Source of the DNA: an uncultured Pelagibacteraceae bacterium
Lineage (GTDB): Bacteria > Pseudomonadota > Alphaproteobacteria > Pelagibacterales > Pelagibacteraceae
Direction of reading: 5' to 3'
Assembly: GCA_902579925.1 (NCBI GenBank)
Contig: CACHIS010000003.1
Coordinates: forward strand, 38,184-102,183
DNA length: 64,000 bases
In this document: in pieces, positions 8,004 to 17,691 of the stretch
Numbering within the stretch: the first letter of the stretch is position 1
Layout: the number at the start of each line of letters is the position of its first letter
Notes under the pieces: generated by a model
The model's database searches: none
The model's input: only the letters and a program-made list of their open reading frames with translations
Told to the model about the DNA's origin: nothing
Translations under genes and position numbers: made by a program

Positions 8004-8454
8004 ATCTTGCTTTTTCTCTACTCCAATCTCTATTCTTTTTTGTTGCTCTCTTGTCATATTGTTTTTTCCCCTTGGCAACAGCAAGCTCAACCTTGGCTTT
8101 TCCTTTTTTAAAATACATTTTTGTTGGTACTATTGTTAATCCATCTCTTTGTATTTTTCCTATAAGTTTATTTATCTCTTTTTTATTTAATAAAAGTTTT
8201 CTGTTATCTAATGGCTTATGATTTGAATAACTGGCTTGTTTGTATGATGCGATATGAGAATTAATTAAAATTAATTCTCCATTTTTTTCAACAGCATATG
8301 AGTCAGCAATATTAACTTTTCCTTCTCTGATAGATTTGATCTCAGAACCTTTAAGGACAATTCCAGCTTCTAACAAATCCTCAAAGAAATAATTAAAACT
8401 AGCTTTTCTATTTAGACAGATTATTTTTAAACCATTATTGGTTTTTCTATTCAT
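7984..8454 (-). CDS. smpB: SsrA-binding protein SmpB
   Basis: SmpB binds tmRNA and brings it to stalled ribosomes for trans-translation. The 156 residues show the conserved beta-barrel segments [50 protein letters not shown] and the [16 protein letters not shown] block. A basic C-terminal tail ([21 protein letters not shown]) enters the mRNA channel in known structures. It abuts dapA and overlaps folK. The tmRNA gene itself is not in this window. Confidence 0.95.
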   Translation of the reverse strand: MNRKTNNGLKIICLNRKASFNYFFEDLLEAGIVLKGSEIKSIREGKVNIADSYAVEKNGELILINSHIASYKQASYSNHKPLDNRKLLLNKKEINKLIGKIQRDGLTIVPTKMYFKKGKAKVELAVAKGKKQYDKRATKKNRDWSREKARYVRRSS

Positions 8455-9335
8455 TAAATTAATCTAGCTACTGTGAGAGCTTTTTTAACAATTTCTTTTG
8501 TACGATCTGTTACTTTTACTAGTGGTAATCTTACAGCATCATCGCACAAACTCATTAATTTCGCTGCATACTTAACTGGACTTGGATTACTCTCAATAAA
8601 CATAGCATGATGAACTGGCTGCAATATTTCATTTAATTTCTCAGCATGTTTAATATCATTATCATTATTTGAATTTGCAAATCTTTGAAAATCAGAACAA
8701 AGCTTCGGAGCAATATTAGCTGTAACACTTATAGCTCCAACTCCACCTTTTTTATTAAATTCAAGAGCATTATCATCATTTCCAGTGAGTTGGATAAATT
8801 CTTTTCCTAATTTTTCAAGTGTCTTATCAACTCTACTCAGGTCTCCTGTAGCATCTTTAACACCAATAATATTTTTTAATTCAAATAATCTTGCCATTGT
8901 TTCAACTGACATATCGATTACTGATCTTCCTGGAATATTATAAATTATAATTGGAATTCCACATTTATCATTTATAGCTTTATAGTGCTGATAAAGTCCC
9001 TCTTGGGTAGGTTTATTATAATAAGGAGTTACGATTAAAGCTCCATCAGCTCCAATTTTTTCTGCATGGGTTGTTAATGAAATTGCCTCCTCTGTAGAGT
9101 TTGAGCCGGTGCCAGCAAATACAGGTAATTTCCCCTTACTTTCTTTCACACATAAATCAATTACCATTTCATGCTCATCGTGACTTAAAGTTGGTGATTC
9201 TCCAGTAGTTCCTGCTGGAACTAAACCATTCGTCCCATTTTCAATATGAAAATGAATTAACTTAATGTAAGTTTCAACGTCAAGTTTATCATTTTTAAAC
9301 GGAGTGACTAAAGCAACATTTGATCCTTTGAACAT
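8454..9335 (-). CDS. dapA: 4-hydroxy-tetrahydrodipicolinate synthase
   Basis: DapA condenses pyruvate with aspartate semialdehyde at the start of the diaminopimelate/lysine branch. The 293 residues carry [15 protein letters not shown] (Thr44/Thr45 of the catalytic relay), Tyr132 in [10 protein letters not shown] and the Schiff-base Lys160 in GVKDATGD. It leads the - strand cluster and is divergent from the lytic transglycosylase gene. This pairs a peptidoglycan precursor enzyme with a peptidoglycan-cleaving one, as in many alphaproteobacteria. The 43-base gap between them must hold both promoters. Confidence 0.96.
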   Translation of the reverse strand: MFKGSNVALVTPFKNDKLDVETYIKLIHFHIENGTNGLVPAGTTGESPTLSHDEHEMVIDLCVKESKGKLPVFAGTGSNSTEEAISLTTHAEKIGADGALIVTPYYNKPTQEGLYQHYKAINDKCGIPIIIYNIPGRSVIDMSVETMARLFELKNIIGVKDATGDLSRVDKTLEKLGKEFIQLTGNDDNALEFNKKGGVGAISVTANIAPKLCSDFQRFANSNNDNDIKHAEKLNEILQPVHHAMFIESNPSPVKYAAKLMSLCDDAVRLPLVKVTDRTKEIVKKALTVARLI

Positions 9336-9378
9336 AAATACTTATAACATAGATTGTGGATACATATACTAAAAGATT

Positions 9379-11598
9379 ATGCTAAAAAAATTCATATTTT
9401 TTATAAGTTTATTTTTCTTTTCCAGTACTACTATTTTTTTATTTGCAGAGATAATACCTCTAAAAAAACCACTACAGACCAAAGAAGAAAAGGATCAAAA
9501 ATTACTAATTGACGTAATGAAACCTTTGCCAAAACCAGTTACCAAAAAACTAGTAGAGGAAATTAAAAAGGATCCTAAAGAAGACATAAAGGTAAAAGCT
9601 GAAAAAGATTTGGGTATTATACTACCTAAAAAAAAACCTTTGATTGCTGGAACCAAAAAAACTGATACTGCAAAAAAATCTAAGTATTATAACAAAAAGG
9701 ATTTTGAAATTGCAAAAAAGGCTATATCAGAAATGAAACAAGCAAAATGGCCTAATGCATTAAAAACTGCAAAAAAAGCTAAAGATAAATCTATCTATAA
9801 TTTCATACAATGGAGACACTTACTAACTAGAGGAAATAAAGCTTCATATTATGATTATAAAACTTTTATAGATAAAAATGAGGATTATCCAAGATTAGGA
9901 AGAATAAAATATTTAGCAGAGCATAAACTCTCTACAGACACTATTTCACCGAAAAAGATTATAGATTGGTTTGGTGTTGATGAACCTTTGAGTGGCTTTG
10001 GAAAAATGTTGCTCGGAGAGAGTATAATTCTCAATGGTAATGTTCAAAAAGGTATTGTTTATATTAAAGAAGGATGGATTACTGCAGAACTAAGTAAATC
10101 TGAATTAAGATTTTATAGGAAAAAATTTAAGAAGTATCTCAATGCTGATGATTATATTAAAAGAGCAGAATACCTTGCGTGGAATAACAAATATTGGGAT
10201 TTAAAAAGATTATTAAGGTATTTACCTAAAGATTATGAGTTGCTTTATACAGCACGACAACTATTAATGAGTAAATCATATGGTGTAGATAATGCTATTT
10301 CAAAAGTTCCAGCAAAATTTAAAAATGATGCAGGTTTAAATTACGACAGATTAAAATGGAGAAGAAAGAGAGGAAGACTTGATAGTTCTGTTGAAATTTT
10401 AGTAAAAATTAAAAATACCAAAAAATATTTAGTCAGACCAGATAAGTGGTGGTTTGAAAGAGAAATTATTTCAAGATCGTTAATTTATAAAAAGAAATAT
10501 GCTTTAGCTTATAAAATTGCAAGTAATCATGCTTTGACTGATGGACCTGAATATGCAGCAGCAGAATGGATGAGTGGTTGGATAGCATTAAGTTTTTTAG
10601 ATGATCCCTTATTAGCAAAAGATCATTTTGAAAATTTTTATAATAATGTTGGTTATCCAATAAGTACATCAAGAGGAGCTTATTGGTTGGCCAAAACTTA
10701 TCAAAAACTTGGTAAAAATGAATTAGCTAATGACTGGTTCAGTAAAGCAGCTAATTTTCTAACAACTTATTATGGTCAATTAGCTTTTATGGAGTTAAAT
10801 CCCAATGAAACTTTTGAGCTCTCTAAAGATATTGAGGTTTCAAAAGAATATAAAGATTACTTTTTTAAAAAAGAATTAGTTAAAACAATTTACCTTCTTG
10901 ATGAACTCAATGAGGATAAATACACAAAACATATTTTAAGACATTTAGCTAATGATGATATAAATAATGGTAGTGAAGTTTTGGCGGCTGAACTAGCTAC
11001 AAGTATTGATAGATTTGATTTTGCAATTCAAATAGCCAAACTTGCATCTTATGAAAAAAGATTTCACAACAAATATAATTACCCTATTATAAGTACACCG
11101 AATTATATAAATGGAAGAAAAATTCCTGATAGTGCATTTATACTATCTATAATAAGGCAAGAAAGTGAATTTGATTTAAGTGCTAATAGTCATGCGGGTG
11201 CAAAAGGTTTGATGCAACTTATGCCATACACTGCTAAATTAGTTGCAAAGCAAGCAAAGCTTCCTTACTCAAAATCTAGATTAACCAAAGATGCAGAATA
11301 TAATATCAATTTAGGCTCTCATTATATAGCTGGTTTAATTTTGGAATATGATGGTGCTTATCCTTTTGCAATAGCTGCTTATAATGCTGGACCTAAAAGG
11401 GTTAAGTATTGGAAAAAAATAAATAAAAATCCACAAAAGAACCAAATTGATTATGTAAATTGGATTGAATTAATAAAGTTTAAAGAAACAAGAAACTATG
11501 TGCAAAGGGTATTGGAGAACTATAATGTATATCGTTATATTTTAGCTCAAAAGCCTATTTCTATGATAAACTTCTTTAAAGATGATCCTTTGTATTAA
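9379..11598 (+). CDS. slt: Soluble lytic murein transglycosylase
   Basis: The enzyme cleaves the MurNAc-GlcNAc bond of peptidoglycan and leaves a 1,6-anhydro end. An N-terminal hydrophobic signal (about residues 5-23) is followed by a lysine- and proline-rich linker and a long alpha-helical solenoid (about 100-570), as in Slt70. The C-terminal lysozyme-like domain has the catalytic Glu595 in IIRQESEFD, then GAKGLMQLMPYTAK and AIAAYNAGP. At 739 residues it fits the family. The product is periplasmic. The gene ends three bases before the 3' end of the convergent tRNA-Ser gene. Confidence 0.93.
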   Translation: MLKKFIFFISLFFFSSTTIFLFAEIIPLKKPLQTKEEKDQKLLIDVMKPLPKPVTKKLVEEIKKDPKEDIKVKAEKDLGIILPKKKPLIAGTKKTDTAKKSKYYNKKDFEIAKKAISEMKQAKWPNALKTAKKAKDKSIYNFIQWRHLLTRGNKASYYDYKTFIDKNEDYPRLGRIKYLAEHKLSTDTISPKKIIDWFGVDEPLSGFGKMLLGESIILNGNVQKGIVYIKEGWITAELSKSELRFYRKKFKKYLNADDYIKRAEYLAWNNKYWDLKRLLRYLPKDYELLYTARQLLMSKSYGVDNAISKVPAKFKNDAGLNYDRLKWRRKRGRLDSSVEILVKIKNTKKYLVRPDKWWFEREIISRSLIYKKKYALAYKIASNHALTDGPEYAAAEWMSGWIALSFLDDPLLAKDHFENFYNNVGYPISTSRGAYWLAKTYQKLGKNELANDWFSKAANFLTTYYGQLAFMELNPNETFELSKDIEVSKEYKDYFFKKELVKTIYLLDELNEDKYTKHILRHLANDDINNGSEVLAAELATSIDRFDFAIQIAKLASYEKRFHNKYNYPIISTPNYINGRKIPDSAFILSIIRQESEFDLSANSHAGAKGLMQLMPYTAKLVAKQAKLPYSKSRLTKDAEYNINLGSHYIAGLILEYDGAYPFAIAAYNAGPKRVKYWKKINKNPQKNQIDYVNWIELIKFKETRNYVQRVLENYNVYRYILAQKPISMINFFKDDPLY

Positions 11599-11601
11599 TA
11601 T

Positions 11602-11693
11602 TGGCGGAAGAGGAGGGATTCGAACCCTCGGTACAAGTTTCCTCGCACGGTCATTTAGCAAACGACTGGTTTCAGCCTCTCACCCACTCTTCC
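11602..11693 (-). tRNA. tRNA-Ser (anticodon GCU)
   Basis: The minus strand folds as a class II tRNA. Acceptor arms GGAAGAG/CTCTTCC (11687-11693 and 11606-11612) are followed by discriminator G and an encoded CCA. The T arm reads GAGGGTTCGAATCCCTC. The anticodon stem GTCGT/ATGAC closes a TTGCTAA loop with anticodon GCT, read for AGC/AGU serine codons. A long variable arm, as expected for serine, lies before the T arm. The gene is convergent with slt (three-base gap) and divergent from sox. Confidence 0.95.
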
Positions 11694-11716
11694 AATAAAA
11701 TTGTCACTTCTGATTG

Positions 11717-11754
11717 TATTGAATAATCAATTTTTATAAAGTAATTATTCAATA
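11717..11754. promoter_or_regulatory. Perfect 11-bp inverted repeat at the soxB start, possible operator or mRNA hairpin
   Basis: TATTGAATAAT at 11717-11727 is exactly mirrored by ATTATTCAATA at 11744-11754, with a 16-base spacer. The right arm ends three bases before the soxB ATG and occupies the ribosome-binding position. A TATAAA (11735-11740) inside the spacer could be a -10 element. The repeat could bind a dimeric repressor or activator, or fold in the mRNA and hide the start. It also lies upstream of the divergent tRNA-Ser gene. Function is inferred only. Confidence 0.45.
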
Positions 11755-11757
11755 ATT

Positions 11758-13011
11758 ATGAAAAAAAGGTATTCAATATTTTCACTTATTAGAAATGCTT
11801 TCTCATATCATGAAAATTGGGAGAAAGCTTGGAAAGATCCTGAGCCTAAAAAAGAATATGACGCTGTAATAGTTGGTGGTGGAGGACATGGTCTTGCAAC
11901 TGCTTATTATCTAGCAAAAAAACATAACATGAAAAATATTGCTGTTGTTGAAAAAGGTTGGATAGGAGGAGGAAATACTGGTCGAAATACTACAATAATT
12001 AGATCTAATTATTTATGGGATGCAAGTGCAGGTCTATATGACCATGCTCTTAAAATTTGGGAGAGTTTATCTCAAGAATTAAATTATAATGTTATGTTTA
12101 GTCAAAGAGGAGTTATGAATCTTGCACATAATTTGCAAGATGTAAGAGATTTAAAAAGAAGAACTCACGCAAATAGATTGAATGGTATTGATGCAGTTTA
12201 TTTAAATATTGAAGAAGTTAAAAAATTTTGTCCAATTATAAATACCTCACAGGATATTCGTTATCCAGTTTTAGGCGGAACCCTTCAAAGAAGAGCGGGA
12301 ACAGCTAGGCATGATGCTGTTGCTTGGGGATATGCAAGAGGTGCTGATGAAATGGGTGTTGATATAATTCAAAATTGTGAGGTAAAAGGAATAAAAAGAA
12401 ATGGTGATACGGTTGAAGGAATTGAAACAACTAAAGGATTTATCAAAACAAAAAAAATTGGAGTTGTAGCAGCTGGTCACTCCAGTGTAATAGCGAATAT
12501 GGCTGGATTGAAATTACCTTTGGAAAGTAAACCACTTCAAGCTTTAGTTTCTGAACCAGTAAAACCGATAATAGATACAGTTGTAATGTCTAACGCTGTC
12601 CATGCATATGTCAGCCAATCTGATAAGGGTGAATTGGTTATTGGAGCAGGAACGGATGATTATGTATCTTACTCTCAAAAAGGAAGTCATGATATTGTTG
12701 AAGGAACTTTAAATGCAATTTTAGAACTATATCCAATATTTAGTAGAATGAGAATGCTTCGTCAGTGGGGTGGAATAGTTGATATATGTCCTGATGCAAG
12801 TCCAATAATAAGCAAAACACCAGTAAAAGGTTTGTACTTCAATTGTGGTTGGGGAACCGGAGGTTTTAAAGCTACACCTGGCTCAGGAGATCTATTTGCT
12901 CATACAATTGCTAATGACGAACCTCATAAATTAAACGCTGCATTTAATATAAATAGATTTGTAAGTGGTGATCTAGTTGATGAACACGGTGCAGCTGCAG
13001 TTGCACACTAA
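11758..13011 (+). CDS. soxB: Sarcosine oxidase beta subunit
   Basis: This is the catalytic subunit of heterotetrameric sarcosine oxidase. It oxidises sarcosine and passes the methyl group to tetrahydrofolate bound by the alpha subunit. The 417 residues have an FAD dinucleotide motif, [17 protein letters not shown], from residue 35. The [15 protein letters not shown] block carries His185, at the position where FMN is covalently attached in characterised enzymes. The C-terminal [15 protein letters not shown] flavin segment is also present. It is the first gene of soxBDAG; its stop overlaps the soxD start by one base (TAATG). The product is cytoplasmic and glycine-forming. Confidence 0.96.
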   Translation: MKKRYSIFSLIRNAFSYHENWEKAWKDPEPKKEYDAVIVGGGGHGLATAYYLAKKHNMKNIAVVEKGWIGGGNTGRNTTIIRSNYLWDASAGLYDHALKIWESLSQELNYNVMFSQRGVMNLAHNLQDVRDLKRRTHANRLNGIDAVYLNIEEVKKFCPIINTSQDIRYPVLGGTLQRRAGTARHDAVAWGYARGADEMGVDIIQNCEVKGIKRNGDTVEGIETTKGFIKTKKIGVVAAGHSSVIANMAGLKLPLESKPLQALVSEPVKPIIDTVVMSNAVHAYVSQSDKGELVIGAGTDDYVSYSQKGSHDIVEGTLNAILELYPIFSRMRMLRQWGGIVDICPDASPIISKTPVKGLYFNCGWGTGGFKATPGSGDLFAHTIANDEPHKLNAAFNINRFVSGDLVDEHGAAAVAH

Positions 13012-13286
13012 TGTTTTTAATTAATTGTCCTTTTTGCGGTGAGAGAGAACAAAGCGAATTCAAAGCTGGTGGTGAAGCACATATTGTAAGGCCAAAACAA
13101 CCTACAGAACTAAGTGATGATGAATGGGCAGAATATTTGTTCATGAGAAAAAATATAAAAGGAATTCAGTTTGAAAGATGGAATCATGCTCATGGCTGTC
13201 GAAAATGGTTCAATATGGTTAGGGATACGTCAAACGACCAAATAAAAGCTGTATACAAAATGGGTGAAAAACCACCAGTAAAGTAA
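13011..13286 (+). CDS. soxD: Sarcosine oxidase delta subunit
   Basis: This small zinc-binding subunit of heterotetrameric sarcosine oxidase has 91 residues. Cys6 and Cys9 (CPFCG) with Cys63 and a histidine in the NHAHGC segment (His59 or His61) fit the three-cysteine, one-histidine zinc site of known delta subunits. The ERWNHAHGCRKWFNMVRDT stretch is characteristic. It is translationally coupled to soxB and followed by soxA after one base. Confidence 0.95.
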   Translation: MFLINCPFCGEREQSEFKAGGEAHIVRPKQPTELSDDEWAEYLFMRKNIKGIQFERWNHAHGCRKWFNMVRDTSNDQIKAVYKMGEKPPVK

Positions 13287-13287
13287 A

Positions 13288-16200
13288 ATGACTAATAATT
13301 TAAGATTTAAAACAAGCAAATTTATTGATGAAACTTATCGGGTTTCTTTTAAATTTAATAACAAAACATATTTTGGTTTTAAAGGTGATACTCTAGCATC
13401 AGCTTTATTGGCTAATGGCATTCATCTTGTTGGACGAAGTTTCAAATATCATAGACCTCGAGGAATTATGACATCAGGTTCTGAAGAACCAAATGCAATT
13501 ATTCAATTGCATGATAATTCCTCAAGAACTGAACCCAATGTAAGAGCTACAGAAGTTGAAATATATGAAGGTTTAGTTGCATCTAGTCAAAACTGTTGGC
13601 CTAGTGTCAATTTTGATATTGGAGCAATTAATAATCTATTATCACCTATCTTACCTGCAGGTTTTTATTATAAAACTTTTATGTGGCCTGCAAGTTTCTG
13701 GGAAAAATATGAATACTTTATTAGGAAATCTGCAGGTTTAGGTAAATCACCTAAAGTAGCTGATCCAGACATATATGAGCATAATTATATTCATTGTGAT
13801 GTTTTAGTTATCGGAGCAGGTATATCAGGAATAATGGCAGCTAAAATGGCAGCTAAAAATGGTTTTAAAACTCTTTTAGTTGATGAAAAATCTTATTTAG
13901 GGGGATCTTCTATTTATGATAGCTCAGAATTTTCAAAGATTAATAATCAAATAACAAGTTCATGGTTAGAAAAAGAAATCAACGAAATATCTAAATTAGA
14001 AAATTTAGAAATAAAATTAAGAACTAGCGTTGCAGCATTTCATGGATACAACTTTTTATTGGCCCGTGAAAATCTCACTGATCATTTACCAATTAATCAA
14101 AGAGAAAATAAAGTAAGACAAAGATTATTAAAAATTAGAGCTAAAAAAGTAATCACAGCAACTGGCTCTATAGAAAGACCTTTAATATTTGATAATAATG
14201 ATCGTCCAGGAATACTGTTATCTTCAGCAGTTAAAAAATATATTGATTTATATGGTGTGGCTTGTGGTGAAAACAATATTCTTTTTACCAATAACGATAC
14301 CGCTTATGAAACAGCCATGAGCTTAATTCAAAGAGGAATTAAGATTAATGCAATAATTGATAATAGAGAGCTGATTGACTCTAAAATTTCTTACGAAGTT
14401 GAGAAAAATAATATTAAAATTTATAAAGGTTACACTGTTGTTGATACCTACGGATATAGAAGAATAAATAGAATATCCATTATGAAACTTTCAAAAGATG
14501 GTCAAACAGTAATTGGTGACAAAACAAAGTTGAATTGTGATTGTTTAGGTTTATCTGGTGGTTGGACCCCAGCAGTACACTTATTTACACAATCAGGAGG
14601 TAAATTAAAATTTAGAGAAGAAGACCAAGTATTTATACCTAATGTTTATCCTTCAGATCAAATAAGTATTGGATCTTGTAATGGAGACTTTAGTTTAGAG
14701 AAAATAATAAAGAATACCTTGTCTTCAATTAAAAAGTTTCTTGATATTGATAATTCTGAGTACAAAAATATTGAGACAATCTCAGGTTTAAATCAATCAA
14801 AGAGAAATATTTGGTTATTACCATCTGATAAATCCATAGGGAAAACCAAATCTTTTGTTGATTATCAAAACGATGCAACTGCAAAAGATATTAAATTAGC
14901 TCTAAGAGAAGGGTTTAGATCTATAGAACATGTAAAAAGATACACCACTACTGGTATGGGTACTGATCAGGGTAAACTTGGTAATATGCATGCTCTTGGA
15001 ATTATCTCAGAAACAGCGGGAACTAAAATGGGTGAACACGGAACTACAACTTTTAGACCTCCTTATACACCTCTTACTTTTGGAACTATTGTTGGAAGAA
15101 ATGTAGGAAAATTTTTTGATATAGTCAGACAAACCCCAATACATGATTGGCATGTTGCAAACAATGCTAAGTTTGAAAATGTGGGTCAGTGGAAAAGAGC
15201 TTGGTACTATCCTAAAGCGAATGAAAACATGCACCAGGCGGTACAAAGAGAAAGTAAAGCAGCTAGAGACTGTGCAGGTATCCTAGATGCATCCACTTTA
15301 GGGAAAATTGATATTCAAGGAACTGACGCTTCAGAATTTCTAAACCGTGTTTATACCAATGCTTGGTCAAAACTTGCTATTGGTAAATGTCGTTATGGTT
15401 TAATGCTCAATGAAGATGGCATGGTATATGATGATGGTGTAACAACCAGGTTAAATGAAAATCATTATATAATGACTACTACTACTGGTGGGGCTGCAAA
15501 TGTATTAGGAAAACTTGAAGATTATCTTCAAACAGAGTGGCCTGAGCTAGATGTTTATTTGTCATCTGTAACTGATCATTATGCAACTATAAGTGTTTGC
15601 GGTCCATATAGTAAAAAAATTGTATCTAAAGTTATCCCTGATTTAGATTTTTCTGATGAAAAATTTCCACATATGTCGTTTAAAAACACAAAAATTGATC
15701 AGATAAAATGTAGAGTTATGAGAATTAGTTTTACTGGAGAACAAAGTTATGAAATTAATATTCAATCAAATTATGGAAAATCTGTTTGGGAAAAGTGTAT
15801 GGAGGCAGGTAAAGATTTTAATATTACTCCTTATGGCACAGAAACAATGCATTTATTGAGAGCTGAAAAAGGTTTTATAATAGTTGGGCAAGATACTGAT
15901 GCAACCATGACACCAATTGATTTACAAATGGACTGGATAGTAAGTAAGAAAAAATATGACTTCATTGGAAAAAGGTCACTGTATAGATCCGACACAATTA
16001 AAGATGACAGAAAACAATTAGTTGGGTTACTTACTGAAAATCCTGAGGAAGTTTTAGAAGAAGGTGCACAGATAGTTGCTGACATTAAAAAATCACCAAT
16101 CGAAATGTTGGGTCACGTTACTTCAAGTTACTATAGTCCGAATTTAAATAAATCTATTGCGCTAGGAGTAGTAAAGGGTGGAAAAAAAATGCTTGGACAA

Positions 16201-16299
16201 AAGTTAATTATACCAATGGAAAATAAAAATATAAATGTGACCGTCGCAGATCCTGTTTTTTTAGATAAAGAAGGTGAAAGATTAAATGCTAAATTATAA
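13288..16299 (+). CDS. soxA: Sarcosine oxidase alpha subunit
   Basis: This large subunit binds NAD and tetrahydrofolate and turns the methyl group released by SoxB into 5,10-methylene-tetrahydrofolate. The 1003 residues have an N-terminal ferredoxin-like fold that includes the GRSFKYHRPRGIM segment. A Rossmann motif, DVLVIGAGISGIMAAKMAAKNG, starts at about residue 171. The C-terminal ~400 residues are a GcvT-like folate domain (DASTLGKIDIQGTDASEFLNRVYTN, TPYGTETMHLLRAEKGF). The gene follows soxD by one base and overlaps soxG by 14 bases. Full length indicates a working enzyme. Confidence 0.96.
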   Translation: MTNNLRFKTSKFIDETYRVSFKFNNKTYFGFKGDTLASALLANGIHLVGRSFKYHRPRGIMTSGSEEPNAIIQLHDNSSRTEPNVRATEVEIYEGLVASSQNCWPSVNFDIGAINNLLSPILPAGFYYKTFMWPASFWEKYEYFIRKSAGLGKSPKVADPDIYEHNYIHCDVLVIGAGISGIMAAKMAAKNGFKTLLVDEKSYLGGSSIYDSSEFSKINNQITSSWLEKEINEISKLENLEIKLRTSVAAFHGYNFLLARENLTDHLPINQRENKVRQRLLKIRAKKVITATGSIERPLIFDNNDRPGILLSSAVKKYIDLYGVACGENNILFTNNDTAYETAMSLIQRGIKINAIIDNRELIDSKISYEVEKNNIKIYKGYTVVDTYGYRRINRISIMKLSKDGQTVIGDKTKLNCDCLGLSGGWTPAVHLFTQSGGKLKFREEDQVFIPNVYPSDQISIGSCNGDFSLEKIIKNTLSSIKKFLDIDNSEYKNIETISGLNQSKRNIWLLPSDKSIGKTKSFVDYQNDATAKDIKLALREGFRSIEHVKRYTTTGMGTDQGKLGNMHALGIISETAGTKMGEHGTTTFRPPYTPLTFGTIVGRNVGKFFDIVRQTPIHDWHVANNAKFENVGQWKRAWYYPKANENMHQAVQRESKAARDCAGILDASTLGKIDIQGTDASEFLNRVYTNAWSKLAIGKCRYGLMLNEDGMVYDDGVTTRLNENHYIMTTTTGGAANVLGKLEDYLQTEWPELDVYLSSVTDHYATISVCGPYSKKIVSKVIPDLDFSDEKFPHMSFKNTKIDQIKCRVMRISFTGEQSYEINIQSNYGKSVWEKCMEAGKDFNITPYGTETMHLLRAEKGFIIVGQDTDATMTPIDLQMDWIVSKKKYDFIGKRSLYRSDTIKDDRKQLVGLLTENPEEVLEEGAQIVADIKKSPIEMLGHVTSSYYSPNLNKSIALGVVKGGKKMLGQKLIIPMENKNINVTVADPVFLDKEGERLNAKL

Positions 16300-16849
16300 T
16301 CAACCAATAAAAGAGGAAAAATCATATCAGGGTTTACAGATTGGTGAAATAAATCCAATTATGAAATTAATAATAAGAGGAAAAAAAAGAGAATTTTTAT
16401 CAGCTGCTGGTAAATCTTTAGATATGGTCTTACCCACAAAAGCTAACACCTCAACTCAAAGTGAAAAATTGACAGCTTTATGGTTGAGTCCTGATGAATG
16501 GATGATTTTTTCAAATGATGTCGTAAAAAAAAATACAAATTCATATGAAACCGAAATACTTTTAAATAAAAATATATCTAAATTAAATTTAGGGGCTGTT
16601 GTAGATGTTACAGACCAATATGTAAGAATCACTCTCAAAGGAGATAAAATCTATGATTTATTTGAGACTGGATCACCTTTTAATTTTAATGAATTTAGAA
16701 ACAAAATTGGATCTGTAACTCAAACAATTATCGCAAAAATCGATGTTGTTATTCACAATAAAAATCAAAATGAGGTTAATTTGTTCGTAAGACGCTCTTT
16801 TTCTAAACATTTATTCTCCTGGATGAATGATAGTGCGTCAAGATTATAG
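16286..16849 (+). CDS. soxG: Sarcosine oxidase gamma subunit
   Basis: This is the fourth subunit of heterotetrameric sarcosine oxidase and resembles the folate-domain fold without known catalytic residues. The 187 residues include LTALWLSPDEWMI, LGAVVDVTDQYVRITLKGDKIYDLFETGSPFN and VNLFVRRSFSKHLFSWM, which match SoxG. The ATG lies inside the last codons of soxA, a 14-base overlap, so translation is probably coupled. It closes the operon. Confidence 0.92.
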   Translation: MLNYNQPIKEEKSYQGLQIGEINPIMKLIIRGKKREFLSAAGKSLDMVLPTKANTSTQSEKLTALWLSPDEWMIFSNDVVKKNTNSYETEILLNKNISKLNLGAVVDVTDQYVRITLKGDKIYDLFETGSPFNFNEFRNKIGSVTQTIIAKIDVVIHNKNQNEVNLFVRRSFSKHLFSWMNDSASRL

Positions 16850-16883
16850 TCTCATTTAGATACTAAATAAGTTAAATAAAATT

Positions 16884-17651
16884 ATGAAAAAATTATTACT
16901 TATTGCATTAATTGCTTTTTTACCCTTCTCATTAAACGCAGACTCTAATTTGGATAAAATTTTATCCTCAGGAGTATTAAAAGTTGGAACTACTGGTGAC
17001 TGGGATCCAATGACAGTCAAAGATCCTGCAACAAATAAATACAAGGGTTTTGATATAGATGTAATGAATGAACTTGCAAAAGACATGGGTGTTAAGGTTG
17101 AGTTTGTGCCAGCTGAGTGGAAAACGATTGTATCTGGAATAACATCTGCAAGATATGATATCTCAACTAGTGTTACAAAAACTCCAAAAAGAGCAGAAGT
17201 GGCTGGGTTCACTGATACATATTACAAATATGCTACAGTGCCACTTGTTCTAAAAAAGAATTTAAAAAAATTTCCAACTTGGGATTCATTAAATAATTCA
17301 AAAGTAACTATTGCAACTACTCTTGGTACCTCTCAAGAAGAAAAGGCGAAAGAATTTTTTCCAAAATCAAAATTAAATTCAATTGAGGCACCAGCAAGAG
17401 ATTTCCAAGAGGTTTTAGCAGGTAGAGCTGATGGTAATATCACAAGTTCAACAGAAGCAAATAAGTTGGTTATTAAATATCCTCAGTTAGCAATTGTTCC
17501 AGATGGTGGAAAAAATCCAGCATTTTTAGCAATGATGGTTCCTAAAGGTGATAATAAATGGAACGGGTATGTAAATAGCTGGATCAAGAAGAAAAAATCA
17601 TCTGGCTTCTTTACTAAATTGTTATCTAAATACAATCTAAAAAGTTTATAA
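16884..17651 (+). CDS. Periplasmic solute-binding protein, polar amino acid / PheC-like family
   Basis: This 255-residue secreted protein has a clear signal peptide ([21 protein letters not shown], cleavage near residue 19-20). The family 3 binding-protein fold begins at [19 protein letters not shown], followed by the [16 protein letters not shown] signature and an [19 protein letters not shown] segment. This fold serves amino-acid ABC uptake but also occurs in periplasmic cyclohexadienyl/arogenate dehydratase (PheC), which looks similar around the EVLAGRAD region. The adjacent permease gene favours transport. The ligand is unknown. Its position after soxG hints at a link to methylated-amine or amino-acid use, but that is inference. 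Confidence 0.8.
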   Translation: MKKLLLIALIAFLPFSLNADSNLDKILSSGVLKVGTTGDWDPMTVKDPATNKYKGFDIDVMNELAKDMGVKVEFVPAEWKTIVSGITSARYDISTSVTKTPKRAEVAGFTDTYYKYATVPLVLKKNLKKFPTWDSLNNSKVTIATTLGTSQEEKAKEFFPKSKLNSIEAPARDFQEVLAGRADGNITSSTEANKLVIKYPQLAIVPDGGKNPAFLAMMVPKGDNKWNGYVNSWIKKKKSSGFFTKLLSKYNLKSL

Positions 17652-17691
17652 TAAATTAGTATTTAGTTTTTTATTCTTTATAACTTAAAGA

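Noticed and set aside
8004..8090. Possible longer N-terminus of FolK
   Set aside because: The extra 29 residues are smpB coding sequence in another frame; the conserved family start follows the ATG at 8003.
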